Source: Tomocerus qinae (Eukaryota > Arthropoda > Collembola > Entomobryomorpha > Tomoceridae). From it: a DNA stretch of 64,000 nt. Shown here one piece after another: positions 15,059 through 27,500 of the stretch. Below the pieces are notes generated by a model, which made no database searches, had not been told where the DNA came from, and saw only the letters and a program-made list of their open reading frames with translations. The stretch covers positions 3,348,001 through 3,412,000 of the forward strand of contig CM034548.1 of the NCBI GenBank assembly GCA_020055645.1, in the 5' to 3' direction. Every line of letters starts with the position of its first letter. Position 1 is the first letter of the stretch. Position numbers and translations under genes: made by a program.

Positions 15059-15244
15059 CTAAATGGCTTCGTCAACTTTACCTTTGACGCCCAGAATACT
15101 GACATCTCCTAGATAGACTGCTGCATCCTCGGAAACATCAAGAGTTCTGTACACTAAAAGTGCAAATAAAACGTCGTAAAAATCTTCAAGGGTATTCGTG
15201 CCATTATTATAATGCATTGAGTTCAATTCAGAATAGAGTTTCAT
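15059..15244 (-). CDS. small open frame, unknown, 61 codons
   Basis: An ATG-initiated minus-strand frame of 61 codons. It is rich in D, E, V and L and poor in the stop-prone codons of its surroundings, with stretches such as TLEDFYDVLFALLVYRTL and DVSEDAAVYLGDVSILG. A TGA lies just upstream in frame, so it is either complete or a fragment. No family is recognised and there is no signal peptide. A 61-codon frame can arise by chance here, so this is only a candidate for a small protein or a gene relic. Confidence 0.15.
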   Translation of the reverse strand: MKLYSELNSMHYNNGTNTLEDFYDVLFALLVYRTLDVSEDAAVYLGDVSILGVKGKVDEAI

Positions 15245-15565
15245 TGAATGTATAAATCGAAATCAATAAATATTCCTTTACTAATCTTTACTTCGAATTT
15301 TTAAATGATTCAACAGTCAAATTTTGTAAGATAGATGGTAAATCGATACACAATTTATTAAACTACTATCACTTGACGAAACTACCATACTAGAATTAGT
15401 TATAACGTTGTTGATATATTTGTCCAGCTATTTACCTATAAGAAATTTAAAAATAATCGAAATCAGTGTTGCATCGTAATTTTATGGGTGGTTCAAATAT
15501 TTTAACAGTAGCGTAATTAAAAAACTTCTGCTGACTTTTGGTTATTTTATATTGGGCAGCGTTCA

Positions 15566-15712
15566 TTGACCAGCCGGCTAAAATAAACCAACCGCCTGAT
15601 GGAAATTTTTTGTTAGCAATGGCAAAATAGTTAAAATTGTCAAAAATGGTTGAAATGGTCAAAAATAGAAGCCATTTTGACCACTAGCCATTTTTGCCAG
15701 CCGGCTGGTCAA
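15566..15712. mobile_element. fold-back miniature element (GACCAGCCGGCT ends)
   Basis: The 14-bp ends TTGACCAGCCGGCT (15566-15579) and its exact reverse complement (15699-15712) bracket 119 bp. Inside, AAAAATGG-TGGTCAAAA-like sequence (about 15642-15665) pairs with CCATTTTGACCACTAGCC (15672-15696). The whole unit can therefore fold into a nested hairpin, the usual form of a miniature inverted-repeat element. It has no coding capacity. A related sequence near 43.7 kb shares two internal blocks in the same order. I could not settle a target-site duplication. Confidence 0.55.
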
Positions 15713-18700
15713 AATAATCTTTAGTCGGCTCAAATGCAATACTGGTTGGGTTTTGTTATTTGAAGCATCAACGTTTAGATGCGCCGAACCACATCAACAA
15801 GAAAAATTGAGAAATTGGCTATTGTTCCGGTCTATTTTGTCGATCTACTGCACCTATTGATATATTGAGCCTATTAGCTTGCCCAATTTAAATATGATGA
15901 TCATCAATTGTGAAGTGTACGCAATACTTAAGGTGATAAATAATAACCAGAAAGCTTAAACTTAGCTAGGTATAAGTGTCACTCAAACCAGCAATAATAC
16001 TGACAAAGATACTGCAAGTTGTCTTTGACATATAATATAATGTCTCACTGGATACAATAGGTTGTTTTCCTATTTAATTGCCAAACCTGCCAAACCATTA
16101 TTTACTTTAATTATTATTATTAGATAATAATGTCATTAACAAAAGCACAATTGTTAGTAGGGAGACTGAAACAGAAATATGTACATCCATAGCTCTTGTC
16201 ATCACTTAGCATATAGTCATTACAAAATGATACGGACAAACATACCGACAGAATTCCGAGCGCATGTCCATAATTACGTTTATTAGTAGCAAAGGTTGCA
16301 CATCATCATCATATATCTTTACTATAGTATAAACGCGATACAAGTATTGTCTAATATTAAGACCAGTCTGTCGGTGAATTGCATGTCAATGCGCAGTCGC
16401 TAGTTTACATTTCAACTTTTTTCTAGCAAATTAAGTGCTAGGTTTGCAGCTAGTTACATATTTCTACAAATGTTATGCTTAGAAATATTTTGCGGATGAA
16501 AATGGTATAGGTTGTGGGGAACATTTAGAGTCCACGTATCGAATGTGGTAATTACGCCAATGGAAGTAATAGTATAAAACAATTGAGACAGACCGACACA
16601 CAATCGGAGGTTATGGATATCCAGTTTATTAGATTTGCCTGACAATAAATAAATACGAATGTGTGCTAGACTTGTAGGTATTTTTATGACGTGTCATTGT
16701 GGAGCATGTAAGACCAAGTGTGATGCCAATTAATGCAGAACGGTTCTCGAGAATAGTCGGATCTGCGTACAGTAAACAATGAATTTCCTTTTCATTGGAC
16801 CATTGGCTATATAATATCATATCAATATTAAGAGAATAATTGAAACGTGTCCTTTGTTGATTTTATTGCATTGCTTACGATAACAGAACTAAATAAAATA
16901 AAGCAAGTTTAACTGACTCATGAGCTAATTGTGCTCCCAATTTCCTTGGTAAACTATCGGAAAGTGTGTTTTTTCTGCTCTTGTATTAAGTGGAGCACTA
17001 ATTACCGTCGTGGATATGTAATGGTCTTTTTATTTGGCTTTTCTACTGCCATTTCGAAATCGACCTTATGTTCTGTATTGTCATCTACCGCTGCATTGTA
17101 TTTCTGATTTGTAATAGAATATTCTGAGGACGTGCACAAACGGCACGCCAGGCAAGCCATGGACGTTGACGCAATAATATTTTTATACTCGTCAAATATG
17201 TGGGTCCTTTGTTTATACACTGCTGACGCTAAGCTAGAGAATACAAATACGCATCTCCTTCGGCTAATATGCAGAGCCTTCGACTGCAGTTCTGCGAGGT
17301 GCTCTAATAGCAAACAATAAACAATCATTATTTTTATCTTGCCGTTACAAACCAATTTAATTGCACTAAAGTTTTACTTAACTAACAGTTAATACAAATT
17401 GGCCGTTTTTTCTGATCGCGGTATTTGCCCAATAAAGCTACATACTAATATCTAAGCTTACGTCCTAATCTTTCGGGTTTTAAAAGCACTCCATTTCCAT
17501 AATGTCCGAATTTGCAATAATAATTTAGATATTATTATACTTGACAAGATGGGCACAAATATTAAAGTGGAATTATTTATACTATTAGCTCACTGTTAGT
17601 TATCGTATTGCTGCCTAATAAATATTAGCCTGTAAATGAATGTTGTTGAATGGATGTCGTCTGAGATGTCAGCTACATATAGTTTAAATATTATTTGTAA
17701 ATCTGCTGAATAGTGCTGGATGCCCTCCATTCTCTTCTCACTCTCATTTCATAATCTCATGGACAGTTTAGTCAGACAGAATGTATTGGGCTGAAAGATC
17801 TGAATATCATTAGGGAAATATAAGGTAGCTCTAGCACACAGAGACACGACACGCTGCGTAATCAGCAGTTATCAACCAATTCTAGAAAAGCATACTGGCA
17901 TGGAGAATATTATACACATTTACACACAGGCTAAGCTACCTAGAATATTTGGGAATACACCTGTCTTAACATTTTAGTTTACTAACACCAGCAGAGGCAG
18001 GATATGCAACCATAACAATTTTTATTCTATGAAACTTGCAAGTAAATATCTATTGTATATAAAATGTAACACTTAAAGGACACACACTTACGAGGACCAA
18101 TTACCGATGCTATATAACTTGCCAGAGGAAAATTCCTAAAGCCTGTTCCTTTTTGGATTCATGCAAAAATTAGTAAAGTATATAATTGCAGCCATAACTA
18201 TATAGTAAAATATTCAAAAACACAGAATGGCAGTTTTAGAAGTGTAAATTGCAAATGGTTATACCAACATGCATTCCTAAAATATACTAAAAAATGTGGT
18301 CATTCCCCATGCAAAAGCTGGTGGCGCATTTGTGGAAAGTTGTTCGTGTAACGTTCAATCCTGCGAGGAAACGAAACTTTTATTGAATGAAATTACAAAA
18401 CTGCGTATTGGACTCCAAAATTTCAAATTATTAGCACTATATAGTCAGTTCAAAATTAATTTTGATTTAAAGTACAGATAAATTGAAGTTACTGTTACCC
18501 AAATAAGATTTTAATTCTAAAAAGTTAGGCTAAAAAATAAACTAAACCAATACTTCTCTGAGTTAAATCTTTGTTGAGAGCTGGAAAGGGAAACAAATAA
18601 TATATTAATAACATTTTTATCATTCAATATGAAAATTTTTATACACATAACTCTAAATAATGTTTTCCACTTGTGTTATAAAATGTTCTGCTTCAGTATT

Positions 18701-19515
18701 TTAGGTGAATGTGAAGGATGTTCATCTGACCTCTGTAGATGGTAATTACTCTGAAAGAGAAAGGCTCCTCGGACTGTGCTTCGGAGTTCCAGTTGGCTTA
18801 TTGAATCCAACTTTTATTTCCCTACTTCATTTGCATAATAATGGTACCTACTTACACATGTACGTATATAATGTGGCTCGTCTATTTATTACATCTGTCT
18901 TGTCCTGTATATTACTTGTTCATTTACGTACGCGTGGCTATAGAATCAATTGGATCTCTATCTGTCTACCCAGATATATTATTATTCGTTTTATCACTGA
19001 AACCATTAATGCAAAGAGAGAGTGTGTTCATTCAGCCTAACTCATGAGGACACTTTTCAGTGTTAGGGATTTACAGGACATTAACATTTTAATCCAATGG
19101 TTGGACAAATAGTACTTTAACTAAATGCAACATCTTTTCACTCTCTTTAGGCACAACAGTGTGGAACCTCATTTCATCTTTATGTATAATAAAACATTGT
19201 CCTCAAAAGTCTGGCTATTTTTACTTGTATGTTTTTTTTAATTTGCATGTAAATAATTAATTTCATGTACACTAACAAAATTTAAAATTTTCCCTTTGGA
19301 TGGTAAAAATGATATATTTTACCATTTATCCTTTATGTCCAACTTTGGTTAACTGGACAGATCTGCCAGCGCCATACCTCCTCAACATCACGTATATATC
19401 CATTTGTGCAAATAGCCATTCATAGTAATTGTAATAACAATGGGGAGCAGATGACGGTAGACCATACACAGAAAAACAGATAAAATTGTAGAAAATATTT
19501 ATATTACTTTTAATT
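15713..19515. other. gene-free AT-rich stretch
   Basis: Nothing with family support on either strand. Short frames of 60-117 codons occur, the longest being minus 17002-17355, and none shows a motif. A possible short exon at 18705-18741 is annotated separately. An acceptor-like tract CACTCTCTTTAG near 19150 is followed by short open frames and an AATAAA at about 19186. I could not build a gene from it. Confidence 0.55.
18705..18741 (+). CDS. possible 37-nt internal exon
   Basis: The tract TGCTTCAGTATTTTAG is an acceptable acceptor. The following 37 nt read VNVKDVHLTSVD and meet a GTAATT donor after GATG. The frame is also open beyond the donor, so the exon may instead be longer or absent. 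No family is recognised. Confidence 0.13.
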
Positions 19516-19722
19516 GTGCATTATCTGTTCTGCTGCAGCATGTGCAATCCAAAAACTATCCAAGGCATTCTTCATAGTTCAACACTTCTACATGATACTG
19601 TCTCATTGAAGTTTTTCCTACCTATTTATTGTCAAAGGAAATTCTCTTCTGCTGGGACAGTGGTGAACACAACTAAAACGAGGCTGTTGGCCTTTAATAA
19701 ACCATTGGAAATTGAATGATGT
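19516..19722 (+). pseudogene. hAT-family transposase C-terminal relic
   Basis: The plus-strand frame ending in TGA at about 19720 contains CQRKFSSAGTVVNTTKTRLL. This matches the shape of the hAT (Ac/Tam3/hobo) C-terminal dimerisation region, in which ER-x-FS-x-AG-x-(I/V)V is followed some residues later by R-x-L. Only this last piece is recognisable. No catalytic region, BED finger or terminal inverted repeats were found nearby, so it is a truncated fossil at most. The resemblance is based on a short motif and could be coincidental. Confidence 0.35.
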
Positions 19723-22700
19723 CGGAATCTGTTGAAAGCAACAGGACTAAATGGCCAATGTATTTATACGCAATGTTTTATTTTAATTGCGAGTATTTGA
19801 AGAGCGGCAGACCAAGTCGAATATGCTACCATAAATACAGTGTTAACTAAAATGCTACAAAGATGAAACATGACATGGTCCGATACATTTGATTAAATCC
19901 ATCCAAAACATTTTTAAATATTTCACCGTATAGAATTACAATATAACAAGAACAGATGCGGTGCTTATTATTATCCACTCTTATAAATAAATTTTAACGT
20001 ACTGGCTCAAATTCATCTATTTCGTTTAAGGCTTAAAGACTAATTACATAGGCATCGATATAGCATATACTTGGGTATATGACAAATACAGAGCAGGCAC
20101 AAATGGCAATAATAATTGACATGCACCGAATAGGTATTTGAACTATTTACAAAAAATGTACAGGACGCTAGAAGTTTGGAAAACGTTTGTATGGCACTTA
20201 TGTAGGTATATCTTTACATCTCCTAACCAAGATGTTCGTACTAAGTCTTAACCCCTGCATGAAAGTAAAACAGGCTCTTTCACATCCTATGTATTTCTCC
20301 TAACCTTTTAACGATAGTACTAAGTGTGGATATTGAGTACACTATTGTATCGTATCTGTACATACGTATGTATTGAATCTACTGAATCTGTAATGGATTC
20401 TGTTGATATACTAATAACCGTTCTAAACATTTATTTGTAGTATAGTGCAAATGAGGTTCACCGGATGAAGCCATAAGAATATTATCTTGAAGAACAATCA
20501 ACAAAACTTCAAATAATTATATTTACTGTTACTATTGCCAATAAAAATACATAACTATAGGGAATGTACATTAGAAGGCCTGTCTGGAATTTTTGATCGT
20601 TTTCATGGAGTGATTTTATTTTAGTTTATGCTTGTTACTTGAATACACTCTGGTATAAGGATGTGAGTCATAGCGTGACAAATGTAACTGTATGGATTTT
20701 GTAATAAGAACATTTAAATAGAACAATAAAACTATGAGTACATGCATGATTATACGGTAGTGGGCGTGATTAGTGACGCTCAGTTTCGATTGCCATCCGT
20801 TCTAAAGTAATAAATATATAAATAGGTACATGTATCAAAATTGATTGCTCAGCATCTAAACTTACTACTTGCAATCATATTATTAGGAATACTCCTTTCG
20901 CACAATGTTAACCCATGCTTCCTATATGTTCACTATTTTCAATTTTTAATCTTGCTTTTTGACTTGACGTTAAATAGGGTCAAGATAAAATGTGTATAGA
21001 GATTATACATCTCTTAATGTCAGCATATCTAACTTTTTGATGCATTGGTACTATTTAATCATTTAACTGGCCACCAAAATTAAAATATAATTAACGTTAA
21101 AATTACTTAACTTTAAACTACAAAATCAAATCTTCGAAACTTATTTTTATAAACCTGGCATAGACGAAGAACGTAATTTAATTTTCCTACTTCATTACCG
21201 CTCCAAGTTAATTTTTTTTGTACTGAATATTTCCCGAACCTAAGAAGTATAGTATACTAAACCCAACATTGCATGTGTACTGTAGGTGTAACACAACACA
21301 ATGCATCGGTTAAAGAAGTGATTTGATATCATGATAAATATTGACTACAATTTGTTTGTTTGCTGCACACTTTCCCTTGCTAACTACTGAAAAAATCTTG
21401 TAACTGTAATTGCTTGATTATCGTTCACTGGAAAAGCCAATTTTCTTGGACATTATATCCTTTTTATAGTAATTTATTTCTTTAAATATTAAATAGTCAT
21501 TACTTTTAAAGTACTGTCAGATTCTTTTGTCTTTATGTACAATCCATTTATATTTAGACTAGGTTTATTATGGTTGAATTCAGATAATCTCCTACTGTAA
21601 TGAACATTGTTGCTTCATCTCCCATCGTAACACAAAAGTGCTATTATTACATGAGTATATTTCCAGCAAACAGTACTTACAGGCAACTTTACATTATTAA
21701 AGGAAATTCCTTTGAATCGGATTAACTATAAATGCATTACTACTATACGCATGTATTACTATACGGAAATATTAAATCGGAATCAAAGGTTTCATTCAAA
21801 GAAATTAGCATTTGCCAGGAAATAATACTACTTTGAAATTTTATTAGTGGCTTATACCAATAAATTACTGAAGGAGTAATTTATATCATTAATTAGTGTA
21901 ATGGGAGAATAATCTGCACTTCGGTCTACACAGTTAATAGTATACCTTAAGCTGTACTCTATTTTGCAGACCTGTTTGAGCTCCTGTGGAGAGAATTGGA
22001 AGCAGCGAACTAAATAACTAGTAGCAATGTGCAGTATGAATCATGTAAGTGTCTCTCTCGAGTATATGGGAGCATTATTGTAATTCAAGGAGCTTTCGCT
22101 ATGTACACAAGCAAATAATTTCTTTCTTTATGTGTGCTAGTGAGATTCTACGATACAAGTCATGTGCACTTATTTCATTGTTAACTACTGCGTACGATGT
22201 TCAGGCTAATAATATCTGATGGTATTTATTTGCATGCACCATAATAATGCTGTAAGAATGTAAATATACACCTCCTTACTCAGAGGCAAGGTTAGGAATT
22301 GAATGGACTTTAATATTTCCATTGAGATTTTGTTCCCGTGAGAGTCATCCTGTACGCATTTGTCTATGCAAGCTCTGAATCAAGCCAAGTACCTATTTTG
22401 TGTTTACTTTATGTGAAGGCAAGAGAAGCGTACTCTCGCTAACTTGGTTAAAAACTGACACTCTGGGCACTTTTTATATAATGTTGCTTGTATAAGTAAG
22501 TACATGTACACAGAGATATACTTAGGTGGCTATATCTACAGTACCTACTTGGTTGGAAAATCTATCTGAGCAAGACAATGAGTGATAGAGATTGGGGAGA
22601 TATATTTAGTCATTAAGAACGAGATGAAGAACCTGATCTGAGTGTGATGGTGAGAGTCTCCGTCCATTCAGTCCGGTCCATCTCATTCTGTGGCACTATC

Positions 22701-24371
22701 ATATTTAAAGTATTTACGTCCAATTGAACGTTATGTGTCTGGAATTACTTAAGATAGATATTATGCGACTTGAGGTTAGCTTCACTGCCAAACCGACACA
22801 ACTCATTATTTGTCAGTCTCACAAGACATACCTTAAGTATCATTGTTTCTATATAACTTGTTTTCCAAAGACAAGAGAAGCCACGTTAATACGTTAATGG
22901 CTAATCAGAGGAAAGGCGATTCTCATTCTCACAGGATGTTCTGTCTCTAATGCTACTGCTGACTATAATATTATATGCAAGTCTGCACTATTACACTAAC
23001 CACAGGGCAACACTCCTATCCATATTTACGTACCACATTATAGAAACCTACATAATATGTTAATACTGGACCGGGACCGGACACCACTTCATAGTGTACC
23101 TACCTAAATAAAATAAGTGCCTAATGTATGTAGCATGTACAATTACTGTGGGTAAATAATAAAATTTACACACTGATTTATCTGCATCCTACCAAATTAA
23201 CTTCTAGTGTTACGTAGTCAATTAGTGAATACACGTCTCATGTTCTACAAACCAAACATGAAGCAAACCTCTCGAAGGATTACAGGATTAAATGAAAATA
23301 GTACAAAAGAGTCCACTAGAATAAAAACTTTAATTAATACAGCCTACAAGGAGATTTAGATTCATGATTTAAAAAAGTTTTATTTACTTAAATGCTGTTG
23401 TGTTAAAATGAGTCGTCTATTTTTTAAAGAAGTAATTCTATTGCCAAACCAAAAATAATATTTATCTCTACAGTTCTTTCTAACATTATCTATTTACAGT
23501 ATTTTGGATTTATAAGTAATTTGATATCCTGCTCGTGTGATCAAGTATCACCTCATTTTATCGAACCAGCAATTAAAATATTTGCTTAGATTATTGAATC
23601 AAACATAGAAGGGAAAAAATTCTACGGGACACAAGTTCAAGGGTTCGACTGACTAAACTAACGAATAATATTGGAAGTTGCAAGAATAGCATCGCGGGAG
23701 TATAATATACAAGCAGAATGTACTTCCAATAAAACTACAGAATGTCTTTCAATACCAGTTATTTAGAGCTATACTTAAATTTTGCTCGTTCTTAGTGAAT
23801 GAATAGCGTAAGTTGTATTCTACAGAATATCAGCAACCGCATGCAGTATCATAGTGAGTAAAAAAGACATTTGTTGAACTCGGTGCCAAAAGGAAAAGCA
23901 AACATTTAAGAATGCAGTGAGGAACGTTCTTCGCTGATTCCTTTTTCTAATTCTGGTTTCTTATGTGTATTGTGTGCTTAAAGGTTATGAAATGCATTTA
24001 CAATTGCAAGGTAACTATTTTAAAACGTGCATGGTCAAAGGGAATAAAATATTGCCTAGTTGACTACTTCTATATAAAATGCACATGAGTACAATATTAT
24101 ATACGTATAATATTATTCATTTAAAACATTACAAATACATTTAAATGTTGATTAAACGTGTCCAAGAAAAACGTTGGAGATGAGTTTCAGAAATAAACAT
24201 TTCTATTAATAATGTCTATGGAGATAATTGTGGCTAGTGAAGAGCGTAAGTGGTGGTTTAAAGCACACGGGGGACAAGGCCGTATCTGTGGTAATAGGAA
24301 GATGCAGTAATGAGGAGAAGTGGTAGTAAAATAAGTGCAGATAGTGATTTGACTGTGCAAAGAAGGTTAAG
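19723..24371. other. gene-free AT-rich stretch
   Basis: No open frame above 60 codons was seen over most of this stretch, which is unusually stop-dense on both strands. The only exon-like signal is the acceptor/donor pair around 21970-22044, annotated separately. A short plus frame starting near 24212 (about 32 codons, beginning MSMEIIVASEE) overlaps a GTAAGT donor-like site at 24246 but is too short to call. Confidence 0.6.
21970..22044 (+). ncRNA. possible non-coding or terminal exon
   Basis: A strong acceptor (CTGTACTCTATTTTGCAG) precedes position 21970, and a GTAAGTGTC donor begins at 22045. The 75 nt between are stopped in all three frames. If spliced, this would be an untranslated exon, a long non-coding RNA exon or a stop-introducing cassette exon. 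One frame reads LFELLWRELEAAN before TAA, so a terminal coding exon is the alternative. No second exon was found to anchor it. Confidence 0.2.
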
Positions 24372-24542
24372 ATGAGTGTTGGTTCATTGAAGGAAAGACA
24401 AGAGGATGAGTCGAAGGAAGCGAGAGACAGAAAAACGCAAGGGAAAGAAGGAAGAAGAAAGATGTTTTTCGGATGTTGCGTTCAATTCCAGTCAGATTCT
24501 ACGCTACATAAGAACGTAGTACGTATTTTAGATTTCAGTTAA
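24372..24542 (+). CDS. small charged open frame, 56 codons
   Basis: An ATG-initiated frame of 56 codons in a purine-rich stretch. The first half is very charged (LKERQEDESKEARDRK then GKEGRRK), and the second half is neutral with a CC pair. The purine bias alone removes stop codons and mimics a coiled or disordered protein. It could be a real small protein or first exon, but no family is recognised and chance is likely. Confidence 0.12.
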   Translation: MSVGSLKERQEDESKEARDRKTQGKEGRRKMFFGCCVQFQSDSTLHKNVVRILDFS

Positions 24543-27500
24543 GTACAGGCAATCACTTGCGTGCATACGCACAGCATTACTACAGCTCAGCAATATTAAA
24601 TATACTTCAGGGTGCATTTTACATAGGATTTAGGAGGAGGCTTTGTCTGTTAGGTAGGACAGAGAGATAATGTAACGTAAGTATCTGCATATCCTTAGAC
24701 AGTACGCAGCACAGGGAGCGAGTCAGGAGAGTGACGTTGGAAAGTTTAATTTTAACTCTGGTTACTATACTTACTACAACTATAAGTCAAAGAGACAGAA
24801 GCCGAATCATAAATAATGTCTGCGTGAAGCAAACAGGAGAAGCAAGCACTTCTCTGTGTTGGACTATTTTTTAAAGATTCCTGTTCCCGTTTTACGTATG
24901 CACGTATCCCTAATTATATTGTGCTCCTGTACTCCATGCATGATTATGTTTCGATAGAAGCTATCCGTATTGCTTCAATATGTTATGTATGCTTTTATTT
25001 CTGCAAATGAGAGATAGGCAAGATACGTATAAAGATGGAAATAAAAAATGAATGTGTTTATTTGCTTACATGGGCTAAGTAGATGCATAAAGCACTGTGA
25101 TCTAATTGCAATATTAACTCTAGCTGCAGTTACTTTGTGTATATCTTTTGGCTGTTTTAAGAAATCAAGTAAAAGGAAATGCGTGGTATAGCACTTCCCA
25201 TACATACGTACGTTACTCGTCGAGATCATTCCGGACAGGAACGGATAATAACTTGACTCTTCCGATTTATGCTAGTTTTTTAGAACGTCTTCATACGACA
25301 GTCCACATGTCCATGCCTGTTCGTCCAATGTTAAATATATATAGATGTAAAAGATATTTCTAATCCAATGCATTTCAGTCAGCCCTGTAAAGTGGCCCAG
25401 AATTGTAGAAAGTAGTCTATTGCTTGGCTATATACGTACAAACCTTTTGGACTGCAGGGTCCTGAGTATACGTTGTAGATGATGTAAGAGTTGGCAGGTT
25501 GGACATGGACATCGGTAGAAAGGACCCTTAAGATCACATCACTTACTTTCCCATGGCCACTTTGCTCCGAGGACAAATTGTGTCATGGGAAACGACCCTT
25601 TGCTTCCCCTGATAGAAAAAACTCATAAATTCTTGGCCGGGTTGCGTATGTTGCTTTGAAGGTATGTGAGGCAGTGAGTGATATATTTCCATGTATTATG
25701 CATGTGCATACTTAACGACGGCAAACGAATGCGGATATACGAAGAACAATGCCATACTACTAACTAAACTAACAATAACACTTACGTGTCCAACATTATC
25801 TTCTTTACCATATCTTAGGTATTGCCCGACGGATCTGGACAGAGTGAACCGTCATAAGAACACAATGTGTCTAAACTATAAATGCATCTACTTCTGTTAG
25901 TTTGGTATCTGCACCTATTCTTTGACTATTAACATGTATCTGTGCATGCTTTGTGTTGGGGGCACTTGAGTTCTTGGACTATTATGTGCTATTAGCATGA
26001 GGCATATAGTATATACTTGTATATGTCTTTTGTTGGTGTGTGTCTTTTTCAGATTATATAAAGTGTATGACAGTAGGAATGATATGGAGGAAACTTCTAG
26101 TTGTGTGTGTAGGTGCAGGTACTGGATGGAGTCGACCATACACCACGCATGGATATGACCACAGAATTTAATTATTTGGAACACCCTGAATGTTTTTCAG
26201 AAGTACAAGTTGTGGTTTGCTTTAACTCCAGTTTCTTGCACGGGCGATTTATTTCGGAATCAGACACCGACTTTCTTGCCTTACGTTTTAGTAGCGGCAG
26301 CCTCTTTGCTCTCCATTCAAAACATTCGGCTTTACATTTTTATCTTGAAATTACATCGGTCCGGTTTCCTGTCTTGTTTCACTTCGAGGCACAGCTCTCC
26401 ATTAAAAATCACTACACTCAAACTTAACTCGTACTTTACTCATGCACACTTTACTCACTACCCATTGCGGCTGCTTTCTGAGTAGACTAATCCACTATAT
26501 CTTTATATTAGTTCCAACTTAAGAGTTGTCCTTCTGTCTACGTGCCTCGACCACTTACTACATGCATACAGACATCTAATACAATGCATTTTCACTCTAT
26601 GCTTTCCTGCTCCGTTTCATTAATGACCATTAATTTTTTATCATCGTATTCGTGTTCCTTAAGCGCACTTGTTTTTTGCACATAAACCAACAAATCGGCT
26701 GGACTTGACACGATGTCTAAATATTTACGTAAAAATGTAATATTTAATATCTTAGACTAGTTTGTACTTTTACATTTGTGTGTATAACAAGATAGGAATC
26801 TCGAATAAAATGTTTTAACTTTTAAAATAGCCACTACAGAGCAATTATTACACTGTGGACCATCATGAGTTATAATTACTAAATTAATGCTATACTTGTA
26901 GGTTGGTAAGTGCTTGGCATATGTGCAGGTAGCTTTCCTGTTCAAAGATAATGAGTAAAGCGTATAGGTAGTTATTGTAGTGCTTGTGTAAATTCTCCAC
27001 TTGGTGTTGATGAAGAAAAATTATTCATGCTATTCAGAACAAACATGATTGTAAACAGATTTATGTTAGTCATGAAATATGTACGGAACAATGCAGTGGG
27101 TGGTTTCGCAGTAGAGAATTGTTCATTTCGACTACGAAAAATAAGTGCATAGATAGAAGAGCAAGTCCAATTTACTAAAAGATCGCGTGTGTCTGTCAGA
27201 TTATTTAATTACGTAATAATTGCGTTATCTCTCACTTAGCTGTTGGTTGCCATTATATCACTCTTAAAAGCTTCGGCTGCAACACGGAACGCCAAAACAC
27301 GACACCACGAATTATCTATCCTACCTGTTGGTTCGTACGTAAATTAAATCTATGCGAATGCTGGCTGGGACTATGAATATGAATTGTGCTGGGCAGCAAT
27401 CAAATCAACCTCATACAAACGGGAAAACTGAACTAATATTCTTGCTACTCTAAAAAGCATTTCAAAATGGCTAAATTCATCTCTGTCAAAATTTATGCAA

